A stretch of 64,000 nt of DNA from Modicisalibacter muralis (GTDB lineage: Bacteria; Pseudomonadota; Gammaproteobacteria; Pseudomonadales; Halomonadaceae): NCBI RefSeq assembly GCF_900102945.1, contig NZ_FNGI01000001.1:620001-684000 (forward strand), given 5' to 3'. Under the pieces are notes generated by a model that had not been told where the DNA came from, made no database searches, and was given only the letters and a program-made list of their open reading frames with translations. Below, piece by piece: positions 39,181-49,414 of the stretch (positions are counted from its first letter, which is position 1; each line of letters opens with the position of its first letter). The translations under genes were made by a program, and so were the position numbers.

Positions 39181-39998
39181 GTCTGGAAGCGTTCCTTGTA
39201 CTGCGGGTCTTGGTGATAATTGCCGTCGTGCATCCAGTCCGGCAATTCGAGGCAACTGGCATGCAGGCTGACCGGGCCTTCGCGGCCGCATAGGAAATCC
39301 CAGAAATTGGGGCAGTCGCGGGCATAGGCGAGGGTGACATCCAGGATGCCATTGAGGCGTCGCCCCAGCAGGCTGACGACTTGAGCGGTGCCCCCGGCCT
39401 TGGGCCGCAGCAGATGCCGATACGGGCTGTTCTGAGCGGTTTGTTTGGTTGGGGTGAAGCGGGTTCCCTCGACGAAGTTATAGATCGCCATGGGCATTTG
39501 TTGGGCGCGTTGACACAGGCGCTGGGTGGCCTCTCGATCGCGACGCGCCAGTTGCGGATCGCGCGCCAACTGCTCGCGCTTGTAACGGCGCATGAACGGG
39601 AATTCCAGAGCCCACCAGGCCAGGCCGATGACCGGCACCCAGATCAGCTCTCGTTTGAGAAAGAAGCGTGGCATGGGAATTTTGCGATGCAGCGCCAATT
39701 GCAGCATGAAGATGTCGGTCCAACTGCGGTGATTGACGATCACCAGCCACCACTGCTGCGGAGACAAGCCATCGGGAAGGTGGATATCGAGCCTGGGCTT
39801 GAGCCAGCGGCGCATCCACCACAGGTTGGTGCCGATCCAGGCCAGCGCGATGCCGTTGAGTCCGCCGAGCAGGCGTAGGCGCAAGCGCCGGGTCGGCGTG
39901 ACCAGCTTGAGCAGCGTCAGGGCGTAGAGGGGAATCGCCCAGAATAGGGTGCTTAATACCAGCAGCAGCATGCTGACGAGCCCTTTCAGGGTCGACAT
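39126..39998 (-). CDS. PlsC-type acyltransferase, YihG-like
   Basis: 290 residues with one or two N-terminal helices and the acyltransferase block I 'NHRSWTDIFML' (NHxxxxD) and block III 'FVEGTRFTP'. It resembles the E. coli YihG group of inner-membrane 1-acylglycerol-3-phosphate acyltransferases. AAGGAG precedes the ATG at 39998. It overlaps the LysM lipoprotein gene by 55 bases. Substrate preference is unknown. Confidence 0.88.
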   Translation of the reverse strand: MSTLKGLVSMLLLVLSTLFWAIPLYALTLLKLVTPTRRLRLRLLGGLNGIALAWIGTNLWWMRRWLKPRLDIHLPDGLSPQQWWLVIVNHRSWTDIFMLQLALHRKIPMPRFFLKRELIWVPVIGLAWWALEFPFMRRYKREQLARDPQLARRDREATQRLCQRAQQMPMAIYNFVEGTRFTPTKQTAQNSPYRHLLRPKAGGTAQVVSLLGRRLNGILDVTLAYARDCPNFWDFLCGREGPVSLHASCLELPDWMHDGNYHQDPQYKERFQTWLNALWQDKDQRLESLR

Positions 39999-40058
39999 GC
40001 CATTCTCCTTCAATGACTTGGAGAACATGCTACTGGAAGCAAGGGAAACTGCCCAGCC

Positions 40059-40085
40059 TCACGGTGACCCTGCGGGTCACCGTGA
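40059..40085. terminator. Hairpin after the acetoacetyl-CoA synthetase gene
   Basis: A 12-bp perfect stem (40059-40070 with 40074-40085) with a 3-base loop, 12 bases after the stop of the minus-strand gene. The tail is not T-rich, so termination efficiency is uncertain. Confidence 0.6.
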
Positions 40086-40097
40086 TCGCACTACGAT

Positions 40098-42047
<1,950 letters not shown>

Positions 42048-42313
42048 GCATTCCCTCCTTGTTGTTGTCTGAATGGCGATTGCTGGCGTTACGATGGGTC
42101 CGGTTCCGTTTTTTTCGGTGGCTATTCCGGCGCTACCGACGAAGGCCCAATCACGCCACGATAGCATAGGCTTCAGTGTGCGTGATCCCTCTTGGTGCAT
42201 TGCACAACAATTGCATTTAAAACTACCTTGCGCCCGCTTGTCACGGACCTCGGCAATGATGAAAAACTGACCGTTTCGTGAAGGCGTGATGTGTCAGCGC
42301 CGTTACGGCAGGG

Positions 42314-42332
42314 TGTGCAATGCCCTTGCACA
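42314..42332. promoter_or_regulatory. Inverted repeat TGTGCAA-N5-TTGCACA, candidate operator
   Basis: Perfect 7-bp arms spaced by 5 bases, lying 4 bases from the DnaA-box pair. Size and symmetry fit a dimeric regulator. No regulator gene lies next to it. Confidence 0.45.
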
Positions 42333-42335
42333 GCC

Positions 42336-42358
42336 TTATCCACAGTTTCTGTGTATAA
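42336..42358. promoter_or_regulatory. Inverted pair of consensus DnaA boxes
   Basis: TTATCCACA at 42336-42344 and, on the other strand, TTATACACA at 42358-42350, separated by 5 bases. Both fit the TTATNCACA consensus. Chromosomal origin genes (dnaA, gidA, rpmH) are not in this window, so this is not an origin by context. Confidence 0.65.
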
Positions 42359-42504
42359 ACCTCATGACGTGCCGGCCAGGGTTTTCGACGTTTGGTTCAG
42401 CGCGCCGCTGACGGTAGAATCCACGCACTTTTCCCGTTCTCGCGATGCCCGTCGCGTTAGCGTTCACTATGATCGTGCGATAGGAAATCGCTCCCGGGAG
42501 GTAA

Positions 42505-43866
42505 ATGGTGCTGCTACGCAGCTTGCCGGCGACCCTGCCGATTCTGTTCGTTTGCGAAATCAGCTTCCTGCTGGGGCATGGCCTGATCATGACCCTGCTC
42601 GGCGTGCGCATGTCGCTGGAAGGGTTCCCCTCGCAGATGGCCGGTCTGCTGATGTCGAGCTTCTCGCTGGGCTTCGTACTGGGCAGCTATTTCATCGAGA
42701 AGCGTATCCGCTCGGTGGGGCATATTCGCGTGTTCGCGGCCTGTGCCGCGATGCTGGCGGTGACCGCCATGTTGCATGGTATCTGGATCAATCCCTGGGC
42801 TTGGCTGGTCTGGCGGGTCGCGGGCGGCGCAGCCACCGCGGGGCTACTGATGGTAATGGAATCCTGGGTCTCGGGTGAGTCGACTAACGACAATCGCGGC
42901 AAGGTGCTGGGCTGGTATCTGGTGATTTCCACGATGTCCTTGGCGGGTGGGCAGTGGATGCTCAACTTGGCCGACCCGGCTACCTCGGTGCTGTTCTCGG
43001 TGGCCGGCATGCTGTTCGCGCTGTCGTTGGTGCCGCTGTCGATCCACCGGATTCACGGCCCATCGAGCTCGAACCATGATGTCGCGCACAAGATCAAGTT
43101 GCGGGAATTGTACAAGCGAGCGCCAGTTGGTCTGGTCGGCGCCTTTACCGGTGGACTGATGGCGCAGGCTTTCTTCGCCATGACGCCGTTCTATGGCCAG
43201 GAAATCGGGCTCTCCACCCAGCAGACCGCGCAATTCATGGCGATTACCACGATGGTGGCGTTGGTGGCGCAATGGACGCTGGGGCGCGTCTCGGACCGAA
43301 TCGACCGGCGCAAGGTCATTTTATGCATGGCGGCGGTAATGGCGGCCACCGGCGCGTTCATTTCGGTGGCGGCCGGTTACAGTTATCTGGCGCTACTGGT
43401 GGTGGCCTGTCTGCATACTGCCATGCTGCATACCCTGTATTCGCTGAGCCTGGCGCATACCAACGACTGGCTGGAGCCGGAAGAGGTCATCGCCGCCAAC
43501 TCCAAGCTGATGATCTGGTATGGCATCGGCTCGGTAATCGGGCCTTTTAGTGCCTCGTTGGTCATGCAGGTCGTCGGCCCCGAGGGGCTGTGGCTGTTTC
43601 TGGGCGGGGCGGCCTTGTCGTTGGCTGTCTACGTGTCAGTGTATCTACTGGCACGCCGCAGGCGGAGAGTCGATAGGGAGGTCGAGGTGGAGCAGGAGCC
43701 CTATGCGCCGCTGCCGATCATTGAAACCTCACACTACATCAATGAACTGGACCCGCGTTTCGAGCCGCACCAGCTCGAATTCGATTTTGCGCACCTCGAC
43801 ATCGGCGTCGATGACAGCGACCAAGCTGAGTCCGAGGAGGTCAGCGCACAGGCTTCCGTGCCCTGA
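42505..43866 (+). CDS. MFS transporter, YcaD-like, with acidic C-terminal tail
   Basis: 453 residues, twelve helices. The interdomain 'ESWVSGESTNDNRGKVLGWYL' motif and 'LGRVSDRIDRRKVI' loop are typical of the YcaD/UMF-type subgroup of MFS carriers. After the last helix (ending about residue 390) there is a polar, acidic tail of about 60 residues rich in Glu, Asp and aromatic residues. Substrate unknown. Confidence 0.85.
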   Translation: MVLLRSLPATLPILFVCEISFLLGHGLIMTLLGVRMSLEGFPSQMAGLLMSSFSLGFVLGSYFIEKRIRSVGHIRVFAACAAMLAVTAMLHGIWINPWAWLVWRVAGGAATAGLLMVMESWVSGESTNDNRGKVLGWYLVISTMSLAGGQWMLNLADPATSVLFSVAGMLFALSLVPLSIHRIHGPSSSNHDVAHKIKLRELYKRAPVGLVGAFTGGLMAQAFFAMTPFYGQEIGLSTQQTAQFMAITTMVALVAQWTLGRVSDRIDRRKVILCMAAVMAATGAFISVAAGYSYLALLVVACLHTAMLHTLYSLSLAHTNDWLEPEEVIAANSKLMIWYGIGSVIGPFSASLVMQVVGPEGLWLFLGGAALSLAVYVSVYLLARRRRRVDREVEVEQEPYAPLPIIETSHYINELDPRFEPHQLEFDFAHLDIGVDDSDQAESEEVSAQASVP

Positions 43867-43873
43867 GGTCATC

Positions 43874-43906
43874 GCGAGGCTGCCTGAGCCATTCAGGCAA
43901 CCTCGC
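43874..43906. terminator. Hairpin between convergent MFS and DUF1338-like genes
   Basis: Two stacked 6-bp stems (43874-43879 with 43901-43906, and 43882-43887 with 43893-43898) separated by a small internal loop. No T run. It overlaps the stop codon of the minus-strand gene. Confidence 0.45.
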
Positions 43907-44660
43907 AGCGAGTATGCTGGGGCAAGAGCAGCTCGGCGGCCCGTTCGCGATTGCCGGGCAGGCATTTGTCGACCAGGGCAATACCGCCCATGGCGATGCG
44001 GTGTTCGTCGCCATCGGCGAACGCCAGGCGCCGCGAGCAGGTCGGGTAAAAGCGGTAACTGAGTAGCGCGGAGATGGGGAAGACGCCGTGATGGCGATCG
44101 GCGCTACCCGCCAGTCCGGCGTGATGCATGCTCCGGTCGAGCGTATTGAGATCGATGCCGAGCCGCTGGCAATCGAAACCGGCGTGATGCATGCGAGGGC
44201 CCATCACCGCCAGCCAGGCGGCCAACGGGTGCGCTTGCTGCAGGCGCTCGTAACAGGCCCAATCGGGCATCGGCCAGGGGCGGCCGCGACATAGCAGGTT
44301 CTGGCCACGGCTGTCGTGCGGATGCACCTGTTCGACCAGGGCTTCGAGCCGCTGGCGCGGTTCACGGGTCAAGGCGCCGGTCTGCAATTCTCCCAATATC
44401 AGCCAGGGGCCGTCATCGGGCGGCGCCAACAGGGTGACCAATAATCCACGGTCCGCCATGGCGTAGCGCTCGACATGGCGATAGCCGAAATGGTTCAGCG
44501 AGGATAGCAAGGCATTGGCACTGAAGGGACCGTGATTGAGGGTCAGCAGTGCCAGGTATTCCGCTGGGGCATCCATCGGCCACAGGTTCATGGCCCCGAG
44601 TTCGGGGTGACGATGGATATAGTCCAGCCATAACTGCTGCACAAACTCTTCACGTTGCAT
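43893..44660 (-). CDS. DUF1338-like protein (2-oxoadipate dioxygenase/decarboxylase family?), short form
   Basis: 255 residues. The N-terminal half ('QQLWLDYIHRHPELGAMNLW', 'LGELQTGALTREPRQRLEAL') resembles DUF1338, whose characterised members are non-heme iron 2-oxoadipate dioxygenase/decarboxylases of lysine breakdown. It is shorter than those enzymes (about 460 residues), and the metal ligands cannot be assigned with certainty; His residues occur in 'LNHGPF' and 'MHHAGFDC'. ATG 44660 is chosen with GGAGG 9 bases upstream. Activity should not be assumed. Confidence 0.5.
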   Translation of the reverse strand: MQREEFVQQLWLDYIHRHPELGAMNLWPMDAPAEYLALLTLNHGPFSANALLSSLNHFGYRHVERYAMADRGLLVTLLAPPDDGPWLILGELQTGALTREPRQRLEALVEQVHPHDSRGQNLLCRGRPWPMPDWACYERLQQAHPLAAWLAVMGPRMHHAGFDCQRLGIDLNTLDRSMHHAGLAGSADRHHGVFPISALLSYRFYPTCSRRLAFADGDEHRIAMGGIALVDKCLPGNRERAAELLLPQHTRCEVA

Positions 44661-44753
44661 GTCCGCCAACCTCCCTAATACGCTACTGCTCCTTTATCGG
44701 CAGTATAGGCATTCGTGGAGGACGACAATTCAACGCCAGACAGACGCAAACGA

Positions 44754-44780
44754 CGACGCCGACCCAGTGAGTCGGCGTCG
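44754..44780 (-). terminator. Hairpin terminator after grxA
   Basis: A 10-bp perfect stem (44754-44763 with 44771-44780) around a 7-base loop, 25 bases after the grxA stop on the minus strand, followed by a weak T-containing stretch. Confidence 0.55.
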
Positions 44781-44805
44781 AGGCTGCCCAGTGTATGCGT
44801 CGAGC

Positions 44806-45084
44806 TTATTGGCTAACGGTCGATTCCGGCAGCAGCGCGTTATCGCTAACGTACTGGTCGAACTCGGTGAAACCACCGATATGCGTCTGGTCGACGAAAA
44901 TCTGCGGCACGGTTTCCACCGGCTTGCCGATGGTCTTTTCCATGTCCGCCTTGGTAATGCCTTCCTCGTGAATATCGATGTAGCGGTAGCTGAAATCGGA
45001 GCGTGTGGCACTGAGCTTTTCGGCGAGTTCCTTGGCGCGAACGCAGAAGGGGCAAGCGGAACGTCCGAAAATTACGGTAAGCAT
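44806..45084 (-). CDS. grxA: Glutaredoxin 1 (GrxA type)
   Basis: Glutathione-dependent dithiol oxidoreductase that reduces ribonucleotide reductase and protein disulfides. 92 residues. The active site is C-P-F-C in 'VIFGRSACPFCVRAKELAEK', and 'TVPQIFVDQTHIGGFTEF' gives the cis-Pro and glutathione-binding loop. The sequence follows E. coli GrxA rather than GrxC. AGGAGG precedes the ATG at 45084; the longer frame to 45198 is not used. Confidence 0.92.
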   Translation of the reverse strand: MLTVIFGRSACPFCVRAKELAEKLSATRSDFSYRYIDIHEEGITKADMEKTIGKPVETVPQIFVDQTHIGGFTEFDQYVSDNALLPESTVSQ

Positions 45085-45247
45085 CAATGTGCCTCCTGTC
45101 GATGAAGAATGATCGAAATTTTGATGGCTATTGTTTCGTATTGCGCGCCTTGGCGCCAATAGAGTCTTGCTACATCCATTATTGCATGGGGCTATCATAA
45201 AGGTTATCGCGCTGGCAGCGTTTCCCGCTTGTCCATTGTACCGGTGC

Positions 45248-46066
45248 TTACTGCGAATTGGGGTTCTCGTCGGCCCGAATCAACAGCGTTTCGAGAGCTT
45301 TGTAGATGTCCGGCGCCGCGGCGACGATATGCTCGCCGTAAAGCTCCTCGGGGATACCCTTGGGACAGGGATACAGATGACCGGTGCGTGCGCCGGCCTC
45401 GCGGGCGATCAGCAACCCGGCGGCGAAGTCCCAGGGCGATACGCTTTCGTAGTAGGCGTCGAGGCGCGCGCAGGCGACGTTGCACAGATCGAGCGCCGCC
45501 GAGCCACAACGGCGCATATCCTGGCAGTGCTTCATCACCGCCGCGAGACGCCGCATCAGCGGTGCCCGGCCATCGCGCAGGTAAGGAAAGCCGGTTGCGA
45601 TCAGGCTGTGTTCGAGTCGCGTGGCCAGGCTGGCGCGAATTCGCTCGCCGTTCAGGAAGGCGCCATCGCCACGAATGGCGGTGAACGTCTCGCCGAGAAA
45701 GGGCGCGTGAACCACGCCCAAGCGTACTTCGCCATCTTGCGCCCAAGCGATCGATACCGCCACATGGGGCAGGCCGTGAGCGAAATTGACCGTGCCATCG
45801 ATAGGGTCGACCACCCACAACACGCCGCCTTGACTCACGGCATCGCGCTCGGGAGACAACTCCTCGGTGAGCCGGGCCTCACCGGGGAAGTGGCTTTCCA
45901 GGCGCTCGGCGATTAGCCGGTCCACTGCGACATCGACCTCGGTCACAAGCTCGCTGCCTTGCTTGTAATGCTGCTTGAAATTCTGTTGCTGGCGCGCTTC
46001 CTGGATATGCCGACCGGCCAGTTCGGCGATCTCGACGGCAATGGCGAGACGCTCACGGAGCTGCAT
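45248..46066 (-). CDS. Inositol monophosphatase family protein (SuhB/CysQ-like fold)
   Basis: 272 residues. Metal sites are seen in 'SELVTEVDVAVDRL', 'EELSPERD', 'WVVDPIDGTVNFAHGLP' and 'ESVSPWDFAAGLLIAREAG'. This is a Mg-dependent, Li-sensitive phosphatase fold acting on inositol phosphate or related sugar and nucleotide phosphates. It is not the highly conserved SuhB; the exact substrate cannot be read. ATG 46066 has AGGAGG just upstream. Confidence 0.88.
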   Translation of the reverse strand: MQLRERLAIAVEIAELAGRHIQEARQQQNFKQHYKQGSELVTEVDVAVDRLIAERLESHFPGEARLTEELSPERDAVSQGGVLWVVDPIDGTVNFAHGLPHVAVSIAWAQDGEVRLGVVHAPFLGETFTAIRGDGAFLNGERIRASLATRLEHSLIATGFPYLRDGRAPLMRRLAAVMKHCQDMRRCGSAALDLCNVACARLDAYYESVSPWDFAAGLLIAREAGARTGHLYPCPKGIPEELYGEHIVAAAPDIYKALETLLIRADENPNSQ

Positions 46067-46179
46067 GGTGCCTCCTGGCACAACGAGGATGAGCTGCCAG
46101 TCTAGCAGTCGGCGAGCGGTTCGCTATACTCACGCCGGCACTTCCCAATCGTTACCGTTGATAAGTCAGGAGGCCGTGG

Positions 46180-46602
46180 ATGCAGGCACTTTCCGGGGAT
46201 CAGTACGAGCGTCTCTCGCGCTTGGCCGCCGCCTACCGGCAGCGCCATGCCGATGACTTCGAAGCGGCTCCCCGGCGCAATCCGCATTTGTGGGTGGATG
46301 CGTTGTGCTTCCAACAGCATGACGGTGCGCTGGTTGGCGTGTTGATTACGCCGCTGGCGTTATTGCTGGCACGTATCGTGTTGCCGCTGGAAGATGACGA
46401 AACGGTGAGTGGCGACCGGCGTGTCGTCGAATTGCCCAGTGGCCGTTATCTGATGACCGCCGAGCGTCTTGGCGGCGAGGTGCTGTGGTACAGCGAGCTG
46501 CTTGACGATCTCTCCGCTCTTAGCGGCCCCATGGAAGCTAGCCGGCTGGCCCAGCAGGTGATGGAGCGTGTCATGGCGTCCACCACTGACAATGGCCAGT
46601 AG
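46180..46602 (+). CDS. HybE-like ([NiFe]-hydrogenase chaperone family) protein, orphan
   Basis: 140 residues. 'NPHLWVDALCFQQHDGALVGVLITPLAL', quoted here only in sense, fits the HybE/HupJ family pattern NP-x-L-x-V-x-A near residue 35 and G-V-L-I-T-P near 55, followed by 'VELPSGRYLMTAERLGG'. In hydrogenase operons HybE helps mature the large subunit. No hydrogenase or hyp genes are in this window, so it must do something else or serve a distant locus. Family call is moderate. Confidence 0.6.
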   Translation: MQALSGDQYERLSRLAAAYRQRHADDFEAAPRRNPHLWVDALCFQQHDGALVGVLITPLALLLARIVLPLEDDETVSGDRRVVELPSGRYLMTAERLGGEVLWYSELLDDLSALSGPMEASRLAQQVMERVMASTTDNGQ

Positions 46603-46660
46603 CGTTCGACGCAAGCCACGACGTATGCTGAAAAACCTTTTCGCGCCGTCAAAGGAGTGA

Positions 46661-47440
46661 ATGATGAGTGCCCATCTCAGCCCGGGAACGCCGCGTGTCG
46701 CCCTGGTTACCGGAACTTCCAGTGGCATCGGCGAGGCCGTGGTCAACATGCTATGCCAGCAGGGTCACCAAGTGCTGGCGGTGGATTTCAACGAAGCCGG
46801 AAAAACCGTTGCCGAGGCCGCCGGCGCGGCTTTCTTCCAGGCCGACCTAACCGGTGGCGACGCTTGTCGCGCGGCGGTGGCCGATGCCGTCAAGCGTTTC
46901 GGCCACGTGGATATTCTGGTCAACAACGCGGGTATTCAGCATGTCGAGAGCATCGAGGCGTTTGCCGAGGATAAATGGCGTCGAATCCTCGATCTGATGC
47001 TGACCGCGCCGTTTCTGCTGATGCAGGCGGCCTGGCCTTACATGCGCGAGGGCCAGTGGGGGCGCATCGTCAATATCGCTTCGGTGCATGCCCAGGTGGC
47101 ATCGCCGGGTAAGGCAGCCTATATCAGCGCCAAGCATGGTCTGATCGGCCTGACCAAGACCGCTGCCCTGGAAGGCGGCGAATCGGGGATTACCGCCAAC
47201 GCGCTGTGCCCGGCCTACGTGCGTACACCGTTGGTCGACAGTCAGATCGCCGACCAGGCGCGTATGCACGGCATGGAAGAGCAGGAAGTGATCGAAAAGA
47301 TCATGCTCAAGAACGCCGCCATCAAGCGACTGATCGACCCGTCGGAAGTCGCCGCGCTGGTCGCCTACCTGGCCTCCGATCAGGCCGGCGCGGTGACCGG
47401 ATCGAGCTGGAATATCGATCTCGGCTGGACGGCGCAGTAG
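46661..47440 (+). CDS. bdhA: 3-hydroxybutyrate dehydrogenase (SDR family)
   Basis: Oxidises D-3-hydroxybutyrate to acetoacetate with NAD. 259 residues. The nucleotide loop is TGTSSGIG, 'NNAGIQHVESIEAF' is typical of this enzyme, and the catalytic S-Y-K are in 'NIASVHAQVASPGKAAYISA'. The C-terminal family motif normally reads DGGWTAQ; here the first Gly is Leu (IDLGWTAQ). It stands between HybE-like and the convergent SulP gene. Links with the acetoacetyl-CoA synthetase at 40-42 kb. Confidence 0.88.
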   Translation: MMSAHLSPGTPRVALVTGTSSGIGEAVVNMLCQQGHQVLAVDFNEAGKTVAEAAGAAFFQADLTGGDACRAAVADAVKRFGHVDILVNNAGIQHVESIEAFAEDKWRRILDLMLTAPFLLMQAAWPYMREGQWGRIVNIASVHAQVASPGKAAYISAKHGLIGLTKTAALEGGESGITANALCPAYVRTPLVDSQIADQARMHGMEEQEVIEKIMLKNAAIKRLIDPSEVAALVAYLASDQAGAVTGSSWNIDLGWTAQ

Positions 47441-47532
47441 GAGTAAATAGGCGCGAAGCGTCCATCGTTCATGCCCGATAAGCACGGCCAACTTCGTTGG
47501 TGCGAGGGTTGGGTGGGCGATTCAGCGCTTCT

Positions 47533-49290
47533 TCATGGCGAGACTGGCTGTTTGAGGGTGGCTGGTGAAGACGAGCTGGCATTGCCCTTGTGCAGAACGC
47601 GCCAGGCATCATAGGTGCTGAGAAATACTTGGCCGGTCAGAGTATGAAAGAACTTGGTGCGCTTGAGGCGATCCATCACTGGCCCCTTGACCTCGGCCAA
47701 GTGCAGCGAGACTCCGGCATCTCGCAGGCGGTCCTTGATGGCCTCCAGGCTCTCGAGTGCCGAGGCGTCAATGACGTTGACCGCCTGGCAGGCTAGCACG
47801 ATATGAACCAGACCGGTCTGGCTGGCAGCCAGGGCCATGATGGTGTCCTCTAGGTAGCGGGCATTGGCGAAGTAGAGACTCTCATCGATGCGCAGGATGG
47901 CCAGGCGCTCGTCGGTTTCCACCGCATGGCGGCGCACGTTGCGAAAATGCTCACTACCGGGCACCCGACCTACCACGGCGCTATGGGGCCGGCTGGTGCG
48001 ATACAGGTGCAGGCCTATAGACAGCGCCACACCGGCCATGATGCCGCTCTCCACCCCGTGCACCAGAGTCAGCACCAAGGTGGCCAGCATGGCCGCGCCA
48101 TCGGTCCGGGAATAGATCCAGGTACGCTTGATGGCAGATAGGTCGATCAGAGTCCCCACTGCAACGATGATGGTGGCGGCCAGGGTGGCCTTGGGCAGAA
48201 AGGCCAGCGGCGTGGTCAGCGAGAGAGTCGCCACGGCGATGCCCAGCGCGGTGAAGGCACCCGCCAAGGGCGTGGCGGCACCGGCCTCGAAGTTGACCAC
48301 TGAACGGGAGAAGCCGCCGGCGACCGGTAAGCCGCCGCTGGTTCCGGCGCCGAGATTGGCCAGGCCCAGGGCGATCAACTCCTGGTTGGGGTCGATGCGC
48401 TGACGATGTTTGGCGGCCAGGGTTTGGGCCACCGAGACCGATTCCACGAAACCCACCAGACTAATCAGCACTGCTGCCGGCAGCAGGCTCGACCACAGGG
48501 TGGGGTCGAGGCTCGGCAGGGCCAGAAGTGGCAGGCCGCTTGGGACTTCTCCCACCAGCGCCACACCACGCTCGCCGAGTCCCAGTGACCAGGCCAGTAG
48601 AATGGAGACGATCACCGCCGTGACGGGTGCGGCTTTGGCCACGAGGTCCGCGCTTTGGGCAGCAAGCCCCAGGCGCTTAAGGCCGCCCTTGAGGTGGCGC
48701 CGACACAGCAGCAGGTAGCCCCAGACGCCGCCGCCGATGGCCAGCGTGAGCGGGTCGATTTGTTTCCACTGCGAAACCAGCGCCGTGGCCATTTCCACCA
48801 AGTTATCGCCGGATGCCTCTACCCCCAGCACATGACGTAGCTGGCTGGTGGCGATCAGGATACCCGATGCGGTGACGAAGCCCGAGATCACCGGGTGACT
48901 GAGGAAGTTGGCCAGGAACCCCAGGCGCAGCATACCCATGGCCACCAGCAGCAGGCCGGATAGGGCAGCGAGCACCAAGGCAGCACCGACGTAGGCGGCA
49001 CTCCAGGGCGCGGCGATGCCGGAGAGCGCCGAGGCTGTCATTAGCGAGGTGATCGCCACTGGCCCTACCGCCAGGGTGGCGCTGGTGCTGAAGAGGGCAT
49101 ACAGCACGAGCGGCAACATGCTGGCATAGAGCCCCACCTCTGGAGGCAAGCCTGCCAGCAGGGCATAAGCCAGTGCCTGGGGTACCAGCATCAGGGTAAC
49201 GATCACCGCCGCTATTAGGTCGCGGGCCAGGAGGTCGCGTCGATAGTCACGCAACCAGCCAGCAAGGGGAATCCAGCGCGCTGGGGTCAT
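47533..49290 (-). CDS. SulP family anion transporter with STAS domain
   Basis: 585 residues. About 12-14 membrane helices are followed by a cytosolic STAS domain (about 440-560). SulP marks include 'PQALAYALLAGLPPEVGLYA' and 'NLGAGTSGGLPVAGGFSRS'. SulP carriers move sulfate, bicarbonate or other anions. It lies 124 bases after a sulfide:quinone oxidoreductase gene on the same strand, so transport of sulfate, sulfite or thiosulfate is the natural guess. Confidence 0.88.
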   Translation of the reverse strand: MTPARWIPLAGWLRDYRRDLLARDLIAAVIVTLMLVPQALAYALLAGLPPEVGLYASMLPLVLYALFSTSATLAVGPVAITSLMTASALSGIAAPWSAAYVGAALVLAALSGLLLVAMGMLRLGFLANFLSHPVISGFVTASGILIATSQLRHVLGVEASGDNLVEMATALVSQWKQIDPLTLAIGGGVWGYLLLCRRHLKGGLKRLGLAAQSADLVAKAAPVTAVIVSILLAWSLGLGERGVALVGEVPSGLPLLALPSLDPTLWSSLLPAAVLISLVGFVESVSVAQTLAAKHRQRIDPNQELIALGLANLGAGTSGGLPVAGGFSRSVVNFEAGAATPLAGAFTALGIAVATLSLTTPLAFLPKATLAATIIVAVGTLIDLSAIKRTWIYSRTDGAAMLATLVLTLVHGVESGIMAGVALSIGLHLYRTSRPHSAVVGRVPGSEHFRNVRRHAVETDERLAILRIDESLYFANARYLEDTIMALAASQTGLVHIVLACQAVNVIDASALESLEAIKDRLRDAGVSLHLAEVKGPVMDRLKRTKFFHTLTGQVFLSTYDAWRVLHKGNASSSSPATLKQPVSP

Positions 49291-49414
49291 GGGCCTCTTC
49301 TCGTATCGCGATGGGAACTCAGCGCTCGGTGGTACGACGAGCTGGCCGGGCCAGCCATTCGTGCCCCTTGAGCATGCCGTTCCAATACAGCCAGGGCAGT
49401 TGTTGGGCCTTGAG

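Larger units (their letters stand above)
42048..42504. promoter_or_regulatory. 457-base divergent intergenic region rich in inverted repeats
   Basis: No gene fits here. Besides two divergent promoters it holds an inverted pair of DnaA boxes (42336-42358), an inverted repeat TGTGCAA-N5-TTGCACA (42314-42332) and another TTGCACA copy (42200-42206) within GTGCATTGCAC (42195-42205). The MFS gene has GGGAGG just before its ATG. Confidence 0.6.

Noticed and set aside
42336-42358. Chromosomal replication origin at the DnaA-box pair
   Set aside because: Only two boxes, no A+T-rich unwinding region with further boxes, and no dnaA, gidA or rpmH nearby. The MioC-like flavodoxin is 16 kb away.
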